A stretch of DNA of 45,000 nt from Chrysomallon squamiferum (taxonomy: Eukaryota; Mollusca; Gastropoda; Neomphalida; Peltospiridae), in NCBI GenBank assembly GCA_012295275.1, contig CM022670.1, forward strand, positions 40,927,628-40,972,627, in the 5' to 3' direction. Shown one piece after another: positions 24,706-38,434 of the stretch. Both the position numbers and the translations under genes were made by a program. The stretch's first letter is position 1, and every line of letters starts with the position of its first letter. The notes beneath the pieces are model-generated. The model was given only the letters and a program-made list of their open reading frames with translations, made no database searches and was not told the DNA's origin.

Positions 24706-26402
24706 GTCTGTATAATAATTATTTATTTATTGCCAGAACTTTATTATTATTAAAATTGTGACCTAATTAAAATAATTCCTTTTTATGACAAACCTTGGCG
24801 ACTTAACAATAACACATATAAATATGATGTTAAAATGTATTAAAAAAAAAAAAAAAAAAAAAAAATGCAATTAATTTGTAATTTTGTCAGGCGATTGATC
24901 GTGCTAAAAAATTTATGATTTCTCGTTTCACATTTCAGCAAAAACAAATCCAGTACTATTATTGTTTTTATAAAAAAAAAAAAAAAAAAAAAAACAAACA
25001 AGAAAAATCAGAAAAGAAACGAAACTGATACATCAAAATCTATTTTTAGCAAAACACAATAATGGCGAATTCTGACGTAATTAATTGTTATCATTTATAT
25101 ATTTATGCTGATCTAGCTGCTGTGATTTATATATATTTATTCCTAAAATAAAACGTTAAATATTTAACGTATCACGGAGGTGTTTATCAGAGCTGTAATA
25201 CCTTAGTGTACTCAGATATTAACAAAATAAGGTCATAGCTAAACATAGCCGTCACGTGATCGTAGTCTGCTGTTCCTGGTTTAACGAAGAATATTAGTTT
25301 ATAACTAACACGTACTCATATTATAAATTATTAATCGTTATACAGAATAGAGATAAGCAGCTAAAATAAAGTATTAACTGGTGTAATGAACAGTCACAAA
25401 TTATATTCTGTTTTAACGAATTATCTAGCGTTACAATGAATCATAGCCGGTTGTAATGAATTGTTACTGGTTTGCTTCTCACTGTAACGTTTCATTACGA
25501 AATATAACTGATTTAATGAACTATAATTCACCGTAACCAGCTTAAACTGGATGTAATTAACCATAACTGGTTAAAACGTATTGTATTATAAAAATTAATA
25601 ATAATAATAATAATAATAACAATATATGGTATGTTTTAAATTGACATACAGAAATACAAGGTTAGGTACGTAAAGGATGTGAAATGAATGAAATGATCAT
25701 CTAAGTGTAATAAACAACAAAAGTTAATAAATGAATGAATCTTTATATATATATATATAAAATATTAGCCTTGATATTAAAATATCGTTAGATAAAGATT
25801 AATTCATATATTAACTTAAATACACATTTGTACCATTAACTGATAAAATAAATCCTCTGTTGCCTGCTCTTATCAGGAAGGGATTTCTCTGTGAACCTGT
25901 TTTAGGACAAAGATAATAATGTACATGAAACATTATTAATATATCTGTCGAAAACACTGGATGGTTCAAAAAAATCGGTAACTGGGGAGATTTGATCCTT
26001 AGACACAGAGGGAAGAGACATATTGAATTAGTGTGTGGTTATAGAGAAAAGAAGACAAAACTAATTTGGCCAGCAAATAATTAATAAATCTAATATAACA
26101 GAACGGACAGCTTATAACGGAAAATAAAATACGCTTTCTATTTTTACTGTTTTTCGGGAACTTATGGGAAAACAAATTAAATAAATTAAAAGATTTAGGT
26201 ACTTGATATGAAAGAGAAGGAATAGTTCTTATCCGATTAATTAAATAACAAATCCGATGAAAGAACAAAAAAGAGTAAAAAAAAAAAAAGAATTGTTTTA
26301 TTTCTATTTCGAGATTTCTATTGATTTTGTCTCCTTAGCTCTTCCCACACAAGCCAAAGTTTCATTTTACCAGTAACTAGAAAATATATTAGGCGTCACT
26401 TT

Positions 26403-26541
<139 letters not shown>

Positions 26542-26959
26542 AACACTAGTTTTCTCACAGATATCATATAAGATTTCTGTCAAAAATTACATGATTGATT
26601 ACGTTTTCTCGAGTGCCTTCACATTTCATGTTGGTTTTGTAATACCAAAGTGTCAGATCACACAGAAAAAAAAAATTATAGTTTCAAGTTATTTAAAAAA
26701 TAAAAGTGTTTAGAATCATTTGAAAAAAAAATAGTCAGAATCACGTGAATGATTCTGCAATCCACGTGAATGATTCTGGAACCACGTGAATGAGTATTTT
26801 ATATTTAAAGAGTTTTTAGAATAAGTCTTCAAAATTACGTGAACCAAAACTTTGATTCACGTAATCGCAACTTAAAAATCTTAGGAACAAGTCCTTTGAA
26901 TCAGAGGAACGGGTTTTCAAAATCACTTGAATGAGATTTTTAAATTATGTAACGAGTAT

Positions 26960-27525
26960 GTAGAATCACGTTAAGAACTATTTCATTTAGAATTAAGCTA
27001 ATGGTTATGTAGAATCACGTTTAGAACTATTTCATTTAGAATTAAGCTAACGAGTATGCAGAATCACGTTAAGAACTATTTCATTTAGAATTAAGTTAAC
27101 GAGCATTTAGAATCGCGTTAAGAACTATTTCATTTAGAATTAAGCTAACGAGTATTTAGAATCACGTTAAGAACTATTTCATTTAGAATTAAGTCAACGA
27201 ATGTGTAGAATCACGTTAAGAACTATTTCATTTAGAATTAAGTTAACGAGTATGTAGAATCACGTTAAGAACTATTTCATTTAGAATTAAGTCAACGAGT
27301 ATTTAGAATCACGTTAAGAACTATTTCATTTAGAATTAAGTCAACGAGTATGTAGAATCACGTTAAGAACTATTTCATTTAGAATTAAGTCAACGAGTGT
27401 GTGTAATCATTTTAAGAACTATTTCATTTAGAATTACGCTAACGAATGTTTAGAATCACGTTAGGTACTCTTTAGAATCACGTTAAGTACTCTTTAGAAT
27501 CACGTTAACGAGTATTTAGAATTAC
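26960..27525 (+). repeat. 49-bp minisatellite made of two ~25-bp halves
   Basis: About ten units of 49 bp: TAGAATCACGTTAAGAACTA TTTCAT followed by TTAGAATTAAGTCAACGAGT ATG. The TTTAGAATYA motif occurs twice per unit, so the unit is a diverged dimer. Simpler relatives (CACGTGAATGATTCTG) precede it at 26730-26950. It lies in the intron between exons C and D. Confidence 0.92.
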
Positions 27526-28685
27526 TTTGACGATTATTATTATTATTATTTTTATTATTTTTTCACAAATGATGAAAGTAATTTAATGTTCGTTTACACA
27601 TTCCTGATTACCAACAGCGGGTAAATATTTCATGACGGTTGTGTTTGCTTTTCGTCAAGCGATACAACTGTTGTGGCCAAGGCACACATCAATAACGTCA
27701 CTTAAAAAGACTCGTTTCCGTGGTCTGGTCCTGGGAGACAGGGGTTCCTCGACTGACTCCGTCCAAACAAGTGTCACTAAACGACACATCTGCAGCTTCT
27801 GTCACATATTAATTTTTTTTTAAACAATTCAGACAGGACTGTGTATTTATTTAACATTAATAAATGATGTCATCTTGATTATTGTATTTTTTCGTCCTCT
27901 GTAGTTTGATTTTCGCCACGCACCAGCTGTCATAGGTTCGATTCCCTGTGGAGTTTGCGATGAGCGGATTTTTTGTAGTTTTCATGAGCAAACCGATACA
28001 GTTTTTATATCTGATTGTGTGTGATAAACTAGATTCACATCTGATAAATTAGATTTCTGTGACAAGCTTAAAAATACCAAAGAATTGAAAATTATTTTTC
28101 TGAACGTGTCTCATCATTTGATTAGCGAGTAAAATTAGAAATTATAATAATAATTATGTTGTTGTTTTTTTGGGGTTTTTTCCGTGATTATTTCAGAAAA
28201 TGTGAAATAATTTGATCTGTTGACAGTTTAGAAGACATCTGCTATAATGAGAACATTTCTTTATTTATCTTTTTTTATGATTTCATTTGATTTAAAAGAT
28301 ATCTAAAATCTATTACAGAACTGGTTCTTTTTTTTCTTTTTTTTTTTTTTTTTTTTTTTGTCGCTTCGAAAAATATCTTATAATTTCGTCAAAATGATTG
28401 TAAAAACAATTTTTTTCTTTTTTCTCTCTCTCTAGAGAATTTAACAATTGGATCATTTTCGTTACAATAATTGTTTTTTTTTTTACCACAGGTATCGATT
28501 AGAAAAAGAATTTTATAAAAAAATATATATATAAAAATGTTCTTCCACTAATAATTTGTAACAATCTTTTTGAAACTGTGGGTGTTAATAATTTACACAG
28601 TTTGTTGATGTGCTCGTTGTAATTATATCAAATTTCCCAGTGCTACGAATATCGTTTTCTTCTCAAAACAAAAGAGAACAAGAAA

Positions 28686-28706
28686 ACAAACAAACAAACA
28701 AACAAA

Positions 28707-28737
<31 letters not shown>

Positions 28738-28739
28738 AT
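28686..28739 (+). repeat. (AAAC)n(AAAT)n microsatellite
   Basis: Five AAAC units followed by about nine AAAT units. Confidence 0.93.
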
Positions 28740-29006
28740 GGAAAATGATACTGTATGTAATTAGCGTACATTTTTGATGATTAATGTAAACATTGTTTCA
28801 AAAAGCGAAAAAAAAAAAAAATGATGCAGTATATCCATTAATTAATAAACTTGTATTCAAAATATACTTCTATAGTTTCATTTTTAATTTTCCTTTTTTT
28901 ATTTTTTATTTTATTTTAATTAATGAAGCAGTTAAAACAAATTATTTGTCATGTATTTTTTTCATCAATTATTACATATTATTATGTTTGCTTGTAAAAA
29001 CAGTAC

Positions 29007-29091
29007 ATATGTATGTATGTATGTATGTACGTATGTTTGAATAAATGTAAGTATATTATAAACTCAGTATGTATGTACATATGTATGTATG

Positions 29092-29147
<56 letters not shown>

Positions 29148-29220
29148 CGTGTGTATATGTACGTACGTACGTACGTATGTATGTATGAATGTACGTATGT
29201 ATGTATGTACGTATGTATTA
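29007..29220 (+). repeat. (GTAT)n / (AT)n tract before microexon D
   Basis: GTAT and GTAC units flank about 22 AT units (29097-29140). The block ends about 30 bp before the exon D acceptor. Confidence 0.94.
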
Positions 29221-29252
29221 GTTTATAAATAAATTATTTGTTTACTCTGCAG

Positions 29253-29280
29253 GTGCCTGTCTTCATCCTTCACCTGAAAG
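29253..29280 (+). CDS. Candidate 28-nt microexon D of the receptor tail
   Basis: Short candidate exon with strong flanking signals: acceptor TTTACTCTGCAG ending at 29252 and donor GAAAG|GTAAGA at 29281. In the frame of exon C it encodes Gly then ACLHPSPE and ends in phase 2. Its length is not a multiple of three, so including or skipping it changes the frame of the next exon. With D followed by E, the frame runs to a stop at 43912. With D followed by X, it runs to a stop at 41791. No homology supports this short peptide, so the case rests on the two splice signals and their phase fit. Microsatellites based on GTAT and AT end about 30 bp upstream. Confidence 0.6.
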
Positions 29281-29823
29281 GTAAGATTAACTACACAACT
29301 AGTGTTAGTTATTGTCAAAATGCTTCAGTCTGCTTCTTTTTCTATTTATTTATTTATTTCGTTTATTTGTTTTTCGTTTTTTGTGCATTTCTGTTTCACT
29401 GTTAGTTTGAGTACCGACACAAAAAGAAAAGGCGCAGACGATATATTATTTACATAAATCTTTAGACTGCTTATGCTATTATCTACAGAACTGCTCTTAA
29501 AAGCAGAAATCTGGCAGTGATGTAATTATTTAACGCTGCACTTTGTTATGAATCTGATCCAAATGAAATGAAATAAAAATAATACATGTCAGAAACAGAA
29601 ATAACAAGAAATAAAGTAAAAACTGCACGAACATGCAAACTGACTGATTCACTGAAAAAAGCTGAATAGATTTAGTAAATTATTAATTAATGGCGTCACG
29701 ACGCCAGAAATTATAAATAATAGTGTATTATCCACAAGACTAGTTCGCTTAACTGTCGATCTGAATTATTTCTAAAAACCACTTTCTCTATAAAGGCTAT
29801 TTATGTTTTAACAGAATAATACA

Positions 29824-29825
<2 letters not shown>

Positions 29826-29873
<48 letters not shown>

Positions 29874-29912
29874 CAACAACAACAAAAAAAACAACAACAA
29901 CAATAATAAAAG
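29826..29912 (+). repeat. (AAT)n(AAC)n microsatellite
   Basis: AAT units pass into AAC units, followed shortly by poly(A) at 29930-29954. Confidence 0.93.
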
Positions 29913-30769
29913 AAAACAAGACATGGAAGGAAAAAAAAAAAAAAAAAAAAAAAATGCGCACTTCAGAATTAAATTTTGCGTAAGAGATAAATAATTAGAT
30001 AAATTTAATTTTCTTTAATCCAGCTAGAAGCAGACGACAAGCAGCGGCCATGATATATTTATAAATAAATGACCTTTGGTCTCGCGTTCCTCACAATTAC
30101 ATGGTCGATATAAAACAGTTCCGAAGAGTCATCGTTTCTGAACAAATATCAATTGCTAAATTATTGGATTTATGAAACCAAAGTCCTTATAATCTATATT
30201 CCGGCCGTTCTAATTGACTGGTTTTAGTCAGTGAAAATAATTCTAGAACTGAGCAATTTGCCGCGCGACTGGGAGAAGCAGACGAGAATGACGCCTAGCT
30301 AGTTTCTTCAGAATCGGCTGCGTCGACAGTAATATCTTTGAACGTATCGTAACAGTCGAGAATTGTCTGCTGTCTTAGAAAGCAACGCCTCGATTCCGTC
30401 TGATGTTTCTAATTTACACTGATTGTTAAACAAGCGCATTAATCTTTCATTAGAAGAGACAAACTTTCCAGTCGGTTTAGAATTGTTCACTGATCAGTTT
30501 TCCAGTACGTGTTATTAACTTCGTATCTGAATAACGATGGCGGTATAGCGAAATTAAATAAATAAATAAACTAGTTAATTAATTAGTTAGTTAGTTTCGA
30601 CGGATACTATAGTTTGGCCGAATAACGTCATCATTATACTATGCAGGTAAAAAATAAAATAAAATAAAAAAATAATATGCAATCGTATTACAAACAAAAC
30701 TTGTAATTTAGAATGAATCATGAAATATTAAAACTATTCATATCAGATTCTGAAGTTGTTTGTTTTTAC

Positions 30770-31105
30770 TGCCGTTGATGTTACATTGCTTTATCATCGA
30801 TGACGTTTTGTTGTTGTATTGTCGTTGATGGTGTTTTGTTGTTGTATTGTCGTTGATATTGTTTTGTTGTTGTATTGTCGTTAATGTTTTTGTTTTGTTT
30901 TTTGTTGCATTGTCGTTGATGTTTAGGTTGTTGAATTGTCGTTGATATTGTTTTGTTGTTGTATTGTTAATGTTTTTGTTTTGTTTTTTGTTGCATTGTC
31001 GTTGATATTGTTTTGTTGTTGTATTGTCGTTAATGTTTTTGTTTTGTTTTTTGATGCATTGTCGTTGATGTTTAGTTGTTGAATTGTCGTTGACGTTATT
31101 TTAGT
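30770..31105 (+). repeat. TTGTTGTATTGTCGTTGAT minisatellite
   Basis: Irregular tandem units built on TTGTTGTATTGTCGTTGATR followed by TTGTTTTG or GTTTTTGTTTTGTTTTTTG. Unit length varies (about 29-37 bp, with some longer composites), and about nine GTCGTT cores are present. It lies in the intron between exon D and exon X. Confidence 0.88.
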
Positions 31106-33465
31106 TCTGTATATTTTAATGTCTTATAATTTTTGCCCAAACTTACAACAATTACACAAATACTAATTAGATTCAAGTGATATTTCTGAAAGGTTTTAAT
31201 CTGATTTCATATCGACCTGCAGTGGCACCTATTTTAAGATTATTTAAACCTCGCTGCTTAAGGTTATCATTACATGTATCTAACAATTTGCAGCAGCAGT
31301 AATTACCTAGACTAGAACACGGGCACTAGCTGCGGGAAGGACTTACAAAGATGATGTCTGGGCAAGTCGGTGGCCAGTGCACTTAAACACACACGCACGC
31401 CTTATGCAGTTTGCACTCATCTGCACTGAAAGCAATCAAGTACAGTTAGACCCAAACTTCGCTGAAATATTTGTCTCCTGAAGAAATATTTTGGACTTTC
31501 TGCATTAGTAATAGACATCTTTTAACTTTTTGATTTAATTTCTTTTTGTATTTATATTTTATATATATATATATATAATTATATACTTTTTTTTCGTCCA
31601 TCATCATCATTAGTAGTAGTAGTAGTAGTATAAAATAAAAATAACAAGCAAATATTGAAGTTTAATCTTGTACAAGCTCTTCCAAAAACCTTCAGGATGC
31701 TGATTCCAAAAGTCAGATTTGCTGATTGGATGTTTTTATGGGACTCCACATGATTCAGCGAATGACAATCATCGATTCAAATTAACACATGAATAGATTT
31801 TTATAGTAAGACATGAATATTCAGTACTTGCTCCTTTTCCCTGACTTGGACACTGTTATCTTACGAAATGGTGATCACAGAGTCCAACAAAGGCGAGCCT
31901 AGAGAGTTTCTACTTGAAGCAGTTTAAAATCTTGTACCAACCTGGTTTTGTTTTAATTGAACACTGAGTATTTTCTCAGTCTCATAGTACGTACGTCATT
32001 ATTTGTAAAAGTAAAATAACATGGACGACCGCGTTATTTCATCGTTGTTGGCTGCGTGTTGATGATGTCGGTGTTGTTGCAGCTCTGTTGTGTTTTGGGG
32101 GGTGTTTTTGGCTTTTTTTAATTTATTTATTTATTTATTTGTTTACTTATTTATTTATTTATTTATTCTACTGGTTTCTTTATATTTATCAGTATATCTT
32201 TTTTTACTACCGTTGTTAATTCACATTTTTCAGTGTATGTTCGTACGATTATATGTGCGTGGCTGTGCGTGCCCAGGCGTTTGTTAACATTTTTTCAGTA
32301 GATATGAACTCTCGCTATTCCATCTGTGTTTAAAAGACAAAACAGTAAAAAGCAAACTGTTTCAATTAGCAAAAACAAAGCCTGAAGTGATCGACATCAG
32401 GAAATTCAGTGTGATATGAAAAAACCTGTGAAGTACATTTGTCAAAAAAACTTCAAGAGTGACGTACATCAGAACAGACAGACGGGTAACCACTGTTACA
32501 TCTCACAGCAGGTGTCACCGTTCAACCGGAAGTACAGTTCGCAATCAGAGTTAACGTGTTTCCGACAGCTCCCCATAGTCAAAATATTATTTTTATCTCA
32601 TTTATCTTTTTTCTTGTCATTTATTTATTTTATGCCTTAATAACTTTTTCTTTATGTTATTTTGTTGTTTGTTTTTTTTTTTTTCTTTTTGGTTTCTTCT
32701 TCTTTTTGTTGTTGTTTTTTATTATTTTTATTATTTTATACTTTTTTTTACCCCTCTCAAATAATGCAGACAAAAGTGTTTTACAATTCTGAAATTTTTT
32801 GTTAGAATTTTACAGCCCTGGTATAAAATGATCTATTATCCAGTGTAATTTTAAATAATCTGTTTTATTTGTTTTCCATTTATTTCTTTTCATTCTAAGC
32901 TACACGCATAAACGCTATTTTCTGATTTATTGTGTGACAGACTTCACTCGAATTTGAAGCTTTTCCTGGCTCTTCTTAGACTAATCAGAATGCTTCACTC
33001 TGTATTGAATAATGACGCTATTTCAACATATAAGAATTTGCAGACTTCGGTGTTGTAATCCATTAGCAAATGTTTGATCGCTGAACTGACAGACAGTAGA
33101 CTTGACATTTAGTGGGTCACTTGAAGCGAGGTTCAATAATTTCAGAAAAGATCGGACAGGATGGATCATCGTTGTGGTATAAAATTAGTTTTCTTATAAA
33201 GAAAAAAGTAAATGGTAACAAATATAGGATGCGCTAACTTGCATGAGAGCTGTCGTATATTCGACAGATCACTGGGATGTATGGGTTTTTGTGTCTGCTG
33301 CAAATCCTGCCAATGGCGAGAGAGTTGTGTATGTAAAACACCGAGCTGATTTCACCGAGTTCAGTCGATCCGGCAACCTAACAGACACAGTTTGTCTGCT
33401 GTTCTCATTCAGTAAAAATATCCCAGATTAAAGCTGTATGGAAATTTTGTTTGTCTGTAGTATGA

Positions 33466-33640
33466 ATGTGTGTGTGCGTGTGTGCGTGTGTGTGTGTGTG
33501 AGTGTGTGTGTGTTTGCGTGTGCTTGTGTGCGTGCGTGTGTGTGTCTTTGTATATATGTGTGTATATATATGTATGTATATGTGTATGTGTATTTGTATA
33601 TATGTGTGTATGTGTGTGTGCTTGTGTGTATGTGTATGTA
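33466..33640 (+). repeat. Degenerate (GT)n/(GTAT)n tract
   Basis: GT with GC, AG and TT interruptions passes into TATGTGTATG units. The Cys/Val-rich open frames are artefacts. Confidence 0.93.
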
Positions 33641-34341
33641 ATACTTATTAAATTGTAAGTTTAAAGAGGTAAACTTAATAACACGAGAGATGTGACTGTC
33701 AGTTAACACTTGTTGCTGTAAATAAACGGTAATCTCCAGTGTTCACTAAACCTGTTCTTCCTCGGGGACAGCCCAAACAGGAGCGTAATGAAATTAGGTA
33801 CGAAATTCAATACGACTATGAAATAATTGCTTGTTCAGGCTTTTTAATAAAGTAACGTCATAAATATTTCATACTACTTAACATCTCTGGCGATATGTGT
33901 GTCGTTAATATTCATTTAACTCAATTCCCCGAGTTTTCGCTTCATTTTAAAAACTTTTTTTTTTTTTTTTAAAAAGCCGATCTATCTAAACAATCTAACA
34001 AATCCAAACAGTTGCCAAATAAATTCAGTCTTACACATTACGTCAATATTCTGTTTATTAACCAAAATACATACATATGTTGTTTTTTTTTTTTTAATTT
34101 TAGTTCACTTAAGCTGCTCTGTTGTGGGTTTTTTTCTATATGCATGCATAATTCATACGTGTTCTTGCCCGTTTGCGTTTCCATTCATTTTCGTTATTTT
34201 TCGTTTGTTTCCGTCAGACTTTCAATGAAGTGAGGCGACGCCGTGGAGCTGACATTAAATACATGTAGTCAATGTCCAGTGAGCACCACGTTTATTTATG
34301 TGCATAGGTAAGAAATGCACGACTCACAGTGTAGACTCACA

Positions 34342-37290
34342 GTGTTTTGTGTCAGATGTATTGCATAGCATTTTTATATCAGACGTTTTCTATAGCAGTC
34401 ATTTTATATCAATGAATTGTATAGTAGTCATTTTATATCAGATGTATTCTGTAGCAGTAATTTTATACCCGACGTATTATATAGCATTCATTTTATATCA
34501 GATATATTGTATAGCAGTCATTTTAGATAAATTATATTTTCTGCATTAATTTTATATCAGATGTATTGCAGCCATTTTATATCAGATGCATTCTATAGCA
34601 GTCATTTTATATCAGATGTATTGTATAGCATTTTATACCAGACGTTTTCTATAGCAGTCATTTTATATCAATGAATTTTGTATAGTAGTCATTTTATATC
34701 AGATGTATTCTATAGCATTTTATATCAGACGTTTTCTATAGCAGTCATTTTATATCAATGAATGTATAGTAGTCATTTTATATCAGATGTATTCTGTAGC
34801 AGTAATTTTATACCCGACGTATTATATAGCATTCATTTTATATCAGATATATTGTATAGCAGTCATTTTAGATAAATTATATTTTCTGCATTAATTTTAT
34901 ATCAGATGTATTGCAGCCATTTTATATCAGATGCATTCTATAGCAGTCATTTTATATCAGATGTATTGTATAGCATTTTATACCAGACGTTTTCTATAGC
35001 AGTCATTTTATATCAATGAATTTTGTATAGTAGTCATTTTATATCAGATGTATTCTATAGCATTTTATATCAGACGTTTTCTATAGCAGTCATTTTATAT
35101 CAATGAATTGTATAGTAGTCATTTTATATCAGATGTATTCTGTAGCAGTAATTTTATACCCGACGTATTATATAGCATTCATTTTATATCAGATATATTG
35201 TATAGCAGTCATTTTAGATAAATTATATTTTCTGCATTAATTTTATATCAGATGTATTGCAGCCATTTTATATCAGATGCATTCTATAGCAGTCATTTTA
35301 TATCAGATGTATTGTATAGCATTTTATACCAGACGTTTTCTATAGCAGTCATTTTATATCAATGAATTTTGTATAGTAGTCATTTTATATCAGATGTATT
35401 CTATAGCATTTTATATCAGACGTTTTCTATAGCAGTCATTTTATATCAATGAATTGTATAGTAGTCATTTTATATCAGATGTATTCTGTAGCAGTAATTT
35501 TATACCCGACGTATTATATAGCATTCATTTTATATCAGATATATTGTATAGCAGTCATTTTAGATAAATTATATTTTCTGCATTAATTTTATATCAGATG
35601 TATTGCAGCCATTTTATATCAGATGCATTCTATAGCAGTCATTTTATATCAGATGTATTGTATAGCATTTTTATACCAGACGTTTTCTATAGCAGTCATT
35701 TTATATCAATGAATTTTGTATAGTAGTCATTTTATATCAGATGTATTCTATAGCATTTTATATCAGACGTTTTCTATAGCAGTCATTTTATATCAATGAA
35801 TTGTATAGTAGTCATTTTATATCAGATGTATTCTGTAGCAGTAATTTTATACCCGACGTATTATATAGCATTCATTTTATATCAGATATATTGTATAGCA
35901 GTCATTTTAGATAAATTATATTTTCTGCATTAATTTTATATCAGATGTATTGCAGCCATTTTATATCAGATGCATTCTATAGCAGTCATTTTATATCAGA
36001 TGTATTGTATAGCATTTTATACCAGACGTTTTCTATAGCAGTCATTTTATATCAATGAATTTTGTATAGTAGTCATTTTATATCAGATGTATTCTATAGC
36101 ATTTTATATCAGACGTTTTCTATAGCAGTCATTTTATATCAATGAATTGTATAGTAGTCATTTTATATCAGATGTATTCTGTAGCAGTAATTTTATACCC
36201 GACGTATTATATAGCATTCATTTTATATCAGATATATTGTATAGCAGTCATTTTAGATAAATTATATTCTTCTGCATTAATTTTATATCAGATGTATTGC
36301 AGCCATTTTATATCAGATGCATTCTATAGCAGTCATTTTATATCAGATGTATTGTATAGCATTTTATACCAGACGTTTTCTATAGCAGTCATTTTATATC
36401 AATGAATTTTGTATAGTAGTCATTTTATATCAGATGTATTCTATAGCATTTTATATCAGACGTTTTCTATAGCAGTCATTTTATATCAATGAATTGTATA
36501 GTAGTCATTTTATATCAGATGTATTCTGTAGCAGTAATTTTATACCCGACGTATTATATAGCATTCATTTTATATCAGATATATTGTATAGCAGTCATTT
36601 TAGATAAATTATATTTTCTGCATTAATTTTATATCAGATGTATTGCAGCCATTTTATATCAGATGCATTCTATAGCAGTCATTTTATATCAGATGTATTG
36701 TATAGCATTTTATACCAGACGTTTTCTATAGCAGTCATTTTATATCAATGAATTTTGTATAGTAGTCATTTTATATCAGATGTATTCTATAGCATTTTAT
36801 ATCAGACGTTTTCTATAGCAGTCATTTTATATCAATGAATTGTATAGTAGTCATTTTATATCAGATGTATTCTGTAGCAGTAATTTTATACCCGACGTAT
36901 TATATAGCATTCATTTTATATCAGATATATTGTATAGCAGTCATTTTAGATAAATTATATTTTCTGCATTAATTTTATATCAGATGTATTGCAGCCATTT
37001 TATATCAGATGCATTCTATAGCAGTCATTTTATATCAGATGTATTGTATAGCATTTTATACCAGACGTTTTCTATAGCAGTCATTTTATATCAGATGTAT
37101 TGTATAGCAGTCATTTTATATCAGATGCATTCTATAGCAGTCATTTTAGATAAGTTGTATTCTACTGCGTTCATTTTATACCAGATATATTGTACAGCAG
37201 TCATTTTATATCAAATGTATTGTACAGCAGTCATTTTATATCAGATGTATTGTACAGCAGTCATTTTATATCAGATGTATTGTACACAGT
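34342..37290 (+). repeat. Satellite with 346-bp higher-order repeat of 12 monomers
   Basis: Monomers of 25-31 bp, with core TATCAGATGTATTCTATAGC then AGTCATTTTA, are arranged in a 12-monomer unit. The diagnostic CCCGACG occurs at 34468, 34813, 35159, 35505, 35852, 36198, 36545 and 36891, giving periods of 345-347 bp. Monomer lengths in order from CCCGACG are 30, 30, 29, 25, 30, 26, 30, 31, 26, 30, 29 and 30 bp. Units differ only by rare single-base indels, for example near 34760, 35670 and 36268. The 3' end (37080-37290) drops to simple monomers. It lies between exons D and X. The short open frames inside are repeat artefacts. Confidence 0.96.
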
Positions 37291-38420
37291 TATTTTGTAG
37301 ACAGCTATTTAATATCGACATTTCATACAGTTGCCAGCTGATTCATAGCAAACTATTTAATAATCAGCTATTTTTAGAATCATCAAATATTTATTGAATA
37401 CCACTGTTTTATACGACTGTCAAGAATTTCTGAATTATTGTATACCAGTTATATTAATCTCGGATAGTCGGTCTGAATCATTATTTATTTTAAATACACC
37501 TTAAAATTAATCAAATCAGTAGATCACTTTAATGTCGATTGATGTTGTTCAGTAGATTACACCACTGTCAGATGAGTATAGAAAAGTAGACTGTTTTACT
37601 TAAGTAGATTATATCAGTGTTAGTCCAGTGTAGAAAATATAAAGTTTTACATCAGTAGATTATACCAGTGTATTTTATGCCCTGTCAGCTGTTCTACTCA
37701 GTTTTATTTCTGTCATACATTAGAAAATAGAGTGGTGTCACATTCAGTAGGTTATAACATTGTCAGTTGTTGTAGAAATATAATTCTTATCACTAGACAT
37801 CAGGAAAGCTATTATGACAGATTGTATTTTGTCAGCTCGTGATGAAATATGCTTAAAACCAGTGACTTAGAGTTCTGTCAATTAAAATTGAACTGTTTCA
37901 TGTATTGAGTAAAACAATAAATTGTAGAAAGTTTTACATTTAGAATTAATATTAATACGTTACATTAAATATAAATATCTGTTTATTTCTGATGGATACA
38001 TAGATAGATAAATAGATAGATATATAGACAGACAGACAGACAGACAGACAGATAAACAGGCGAACACATAGTCAGACAGACGGACAAACACAAATGTCCT
38101 AAACGCTAATTTCTTTTACAACGGTCTATTTTAACTGACCAGCTCCCGCACGTTTGTTGCTTGTTAAAAAAGGAGGAGAAGAAGAAGAAGAAGAAGAAGA
38201 AAATTGTCACATAATGATTTGCTAAACTCAAGTGGACTAGATTTAATGGGAACGTTTCTGTGGCCGAGGTCACGATTTGACTTAACACCGTTGTTCAAAG
38301 TTCTCGCTGTGACAAGCTAAGTCAAGGATGGTTTCTAATTTGCGAAAACACTCACAGTAATGGTGATGCGCACTGCGAGATTTTCTCCAGGAATAAAGGA
38401 AATACTTTAACTGCTTCGCG

Positions 38421-38434
38421 GCGTCAATTGACGC
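38421..38434. other. Perfect 14-bp palindrome in a GC-rich patch
   Basis: GCGTCAATTGACGC equals its own reverse complement and is flanked by TTCGCG and TAAAACGCGG. It could be a dimeric protein-binding site or the end of a decayed transposon. The sequence does not decide. Confidence 0.5.

Larger units (their letters stand above)
29281..34341 (+). other. Intron between D and X, part before the satellite
   Basis: Holds AAT/AAC and poly(A) tracts, the TTGTTG minisatellite, an (AGT)n run (31611-31629) and GC-richer unique patches at 30020-30540 and 31300-31440. It also has short unrecognised open frames at 32416-32640 and 33243-33431. Nothing there shows splice signals and family motifs together. 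Confidence 0.65.

Noticed and set aside
27632-27823. 63-codon open frame in a GC-richer intron patch
   Set aside because: It looks unlike a conserved protein and lacks an acceptor/donor pair in phase with the receptor exons.
32416-32640. 74-codon open frame (MKKPVKYICQKNFKSD start)
   Set aside because: It has no recognisable motif, and its C-terminal part is T-rich low complexity.
33243-33431. 62-codon open frame of balanced composition (MRAVVYSTDHWDVWVF start)
   Set aside because: No splice signals, family motif or neighbouring coding context was seen. A chance open frame in a less AT-rich patch is the simpler view.
34342-37290. CRISPR-like regular repeat array
   Set aside because: There are no unique spacers, monomers are contiguous, and the DNA is eukaryotic.
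36984-37397. 137-codon open frame with repeated ISDV/VILYQMY units
   Set aside because: It lies within the satellite. The 346-bp unit is not a multiple of three, so no frame is kept across units, and synonymous constraint is not visible.
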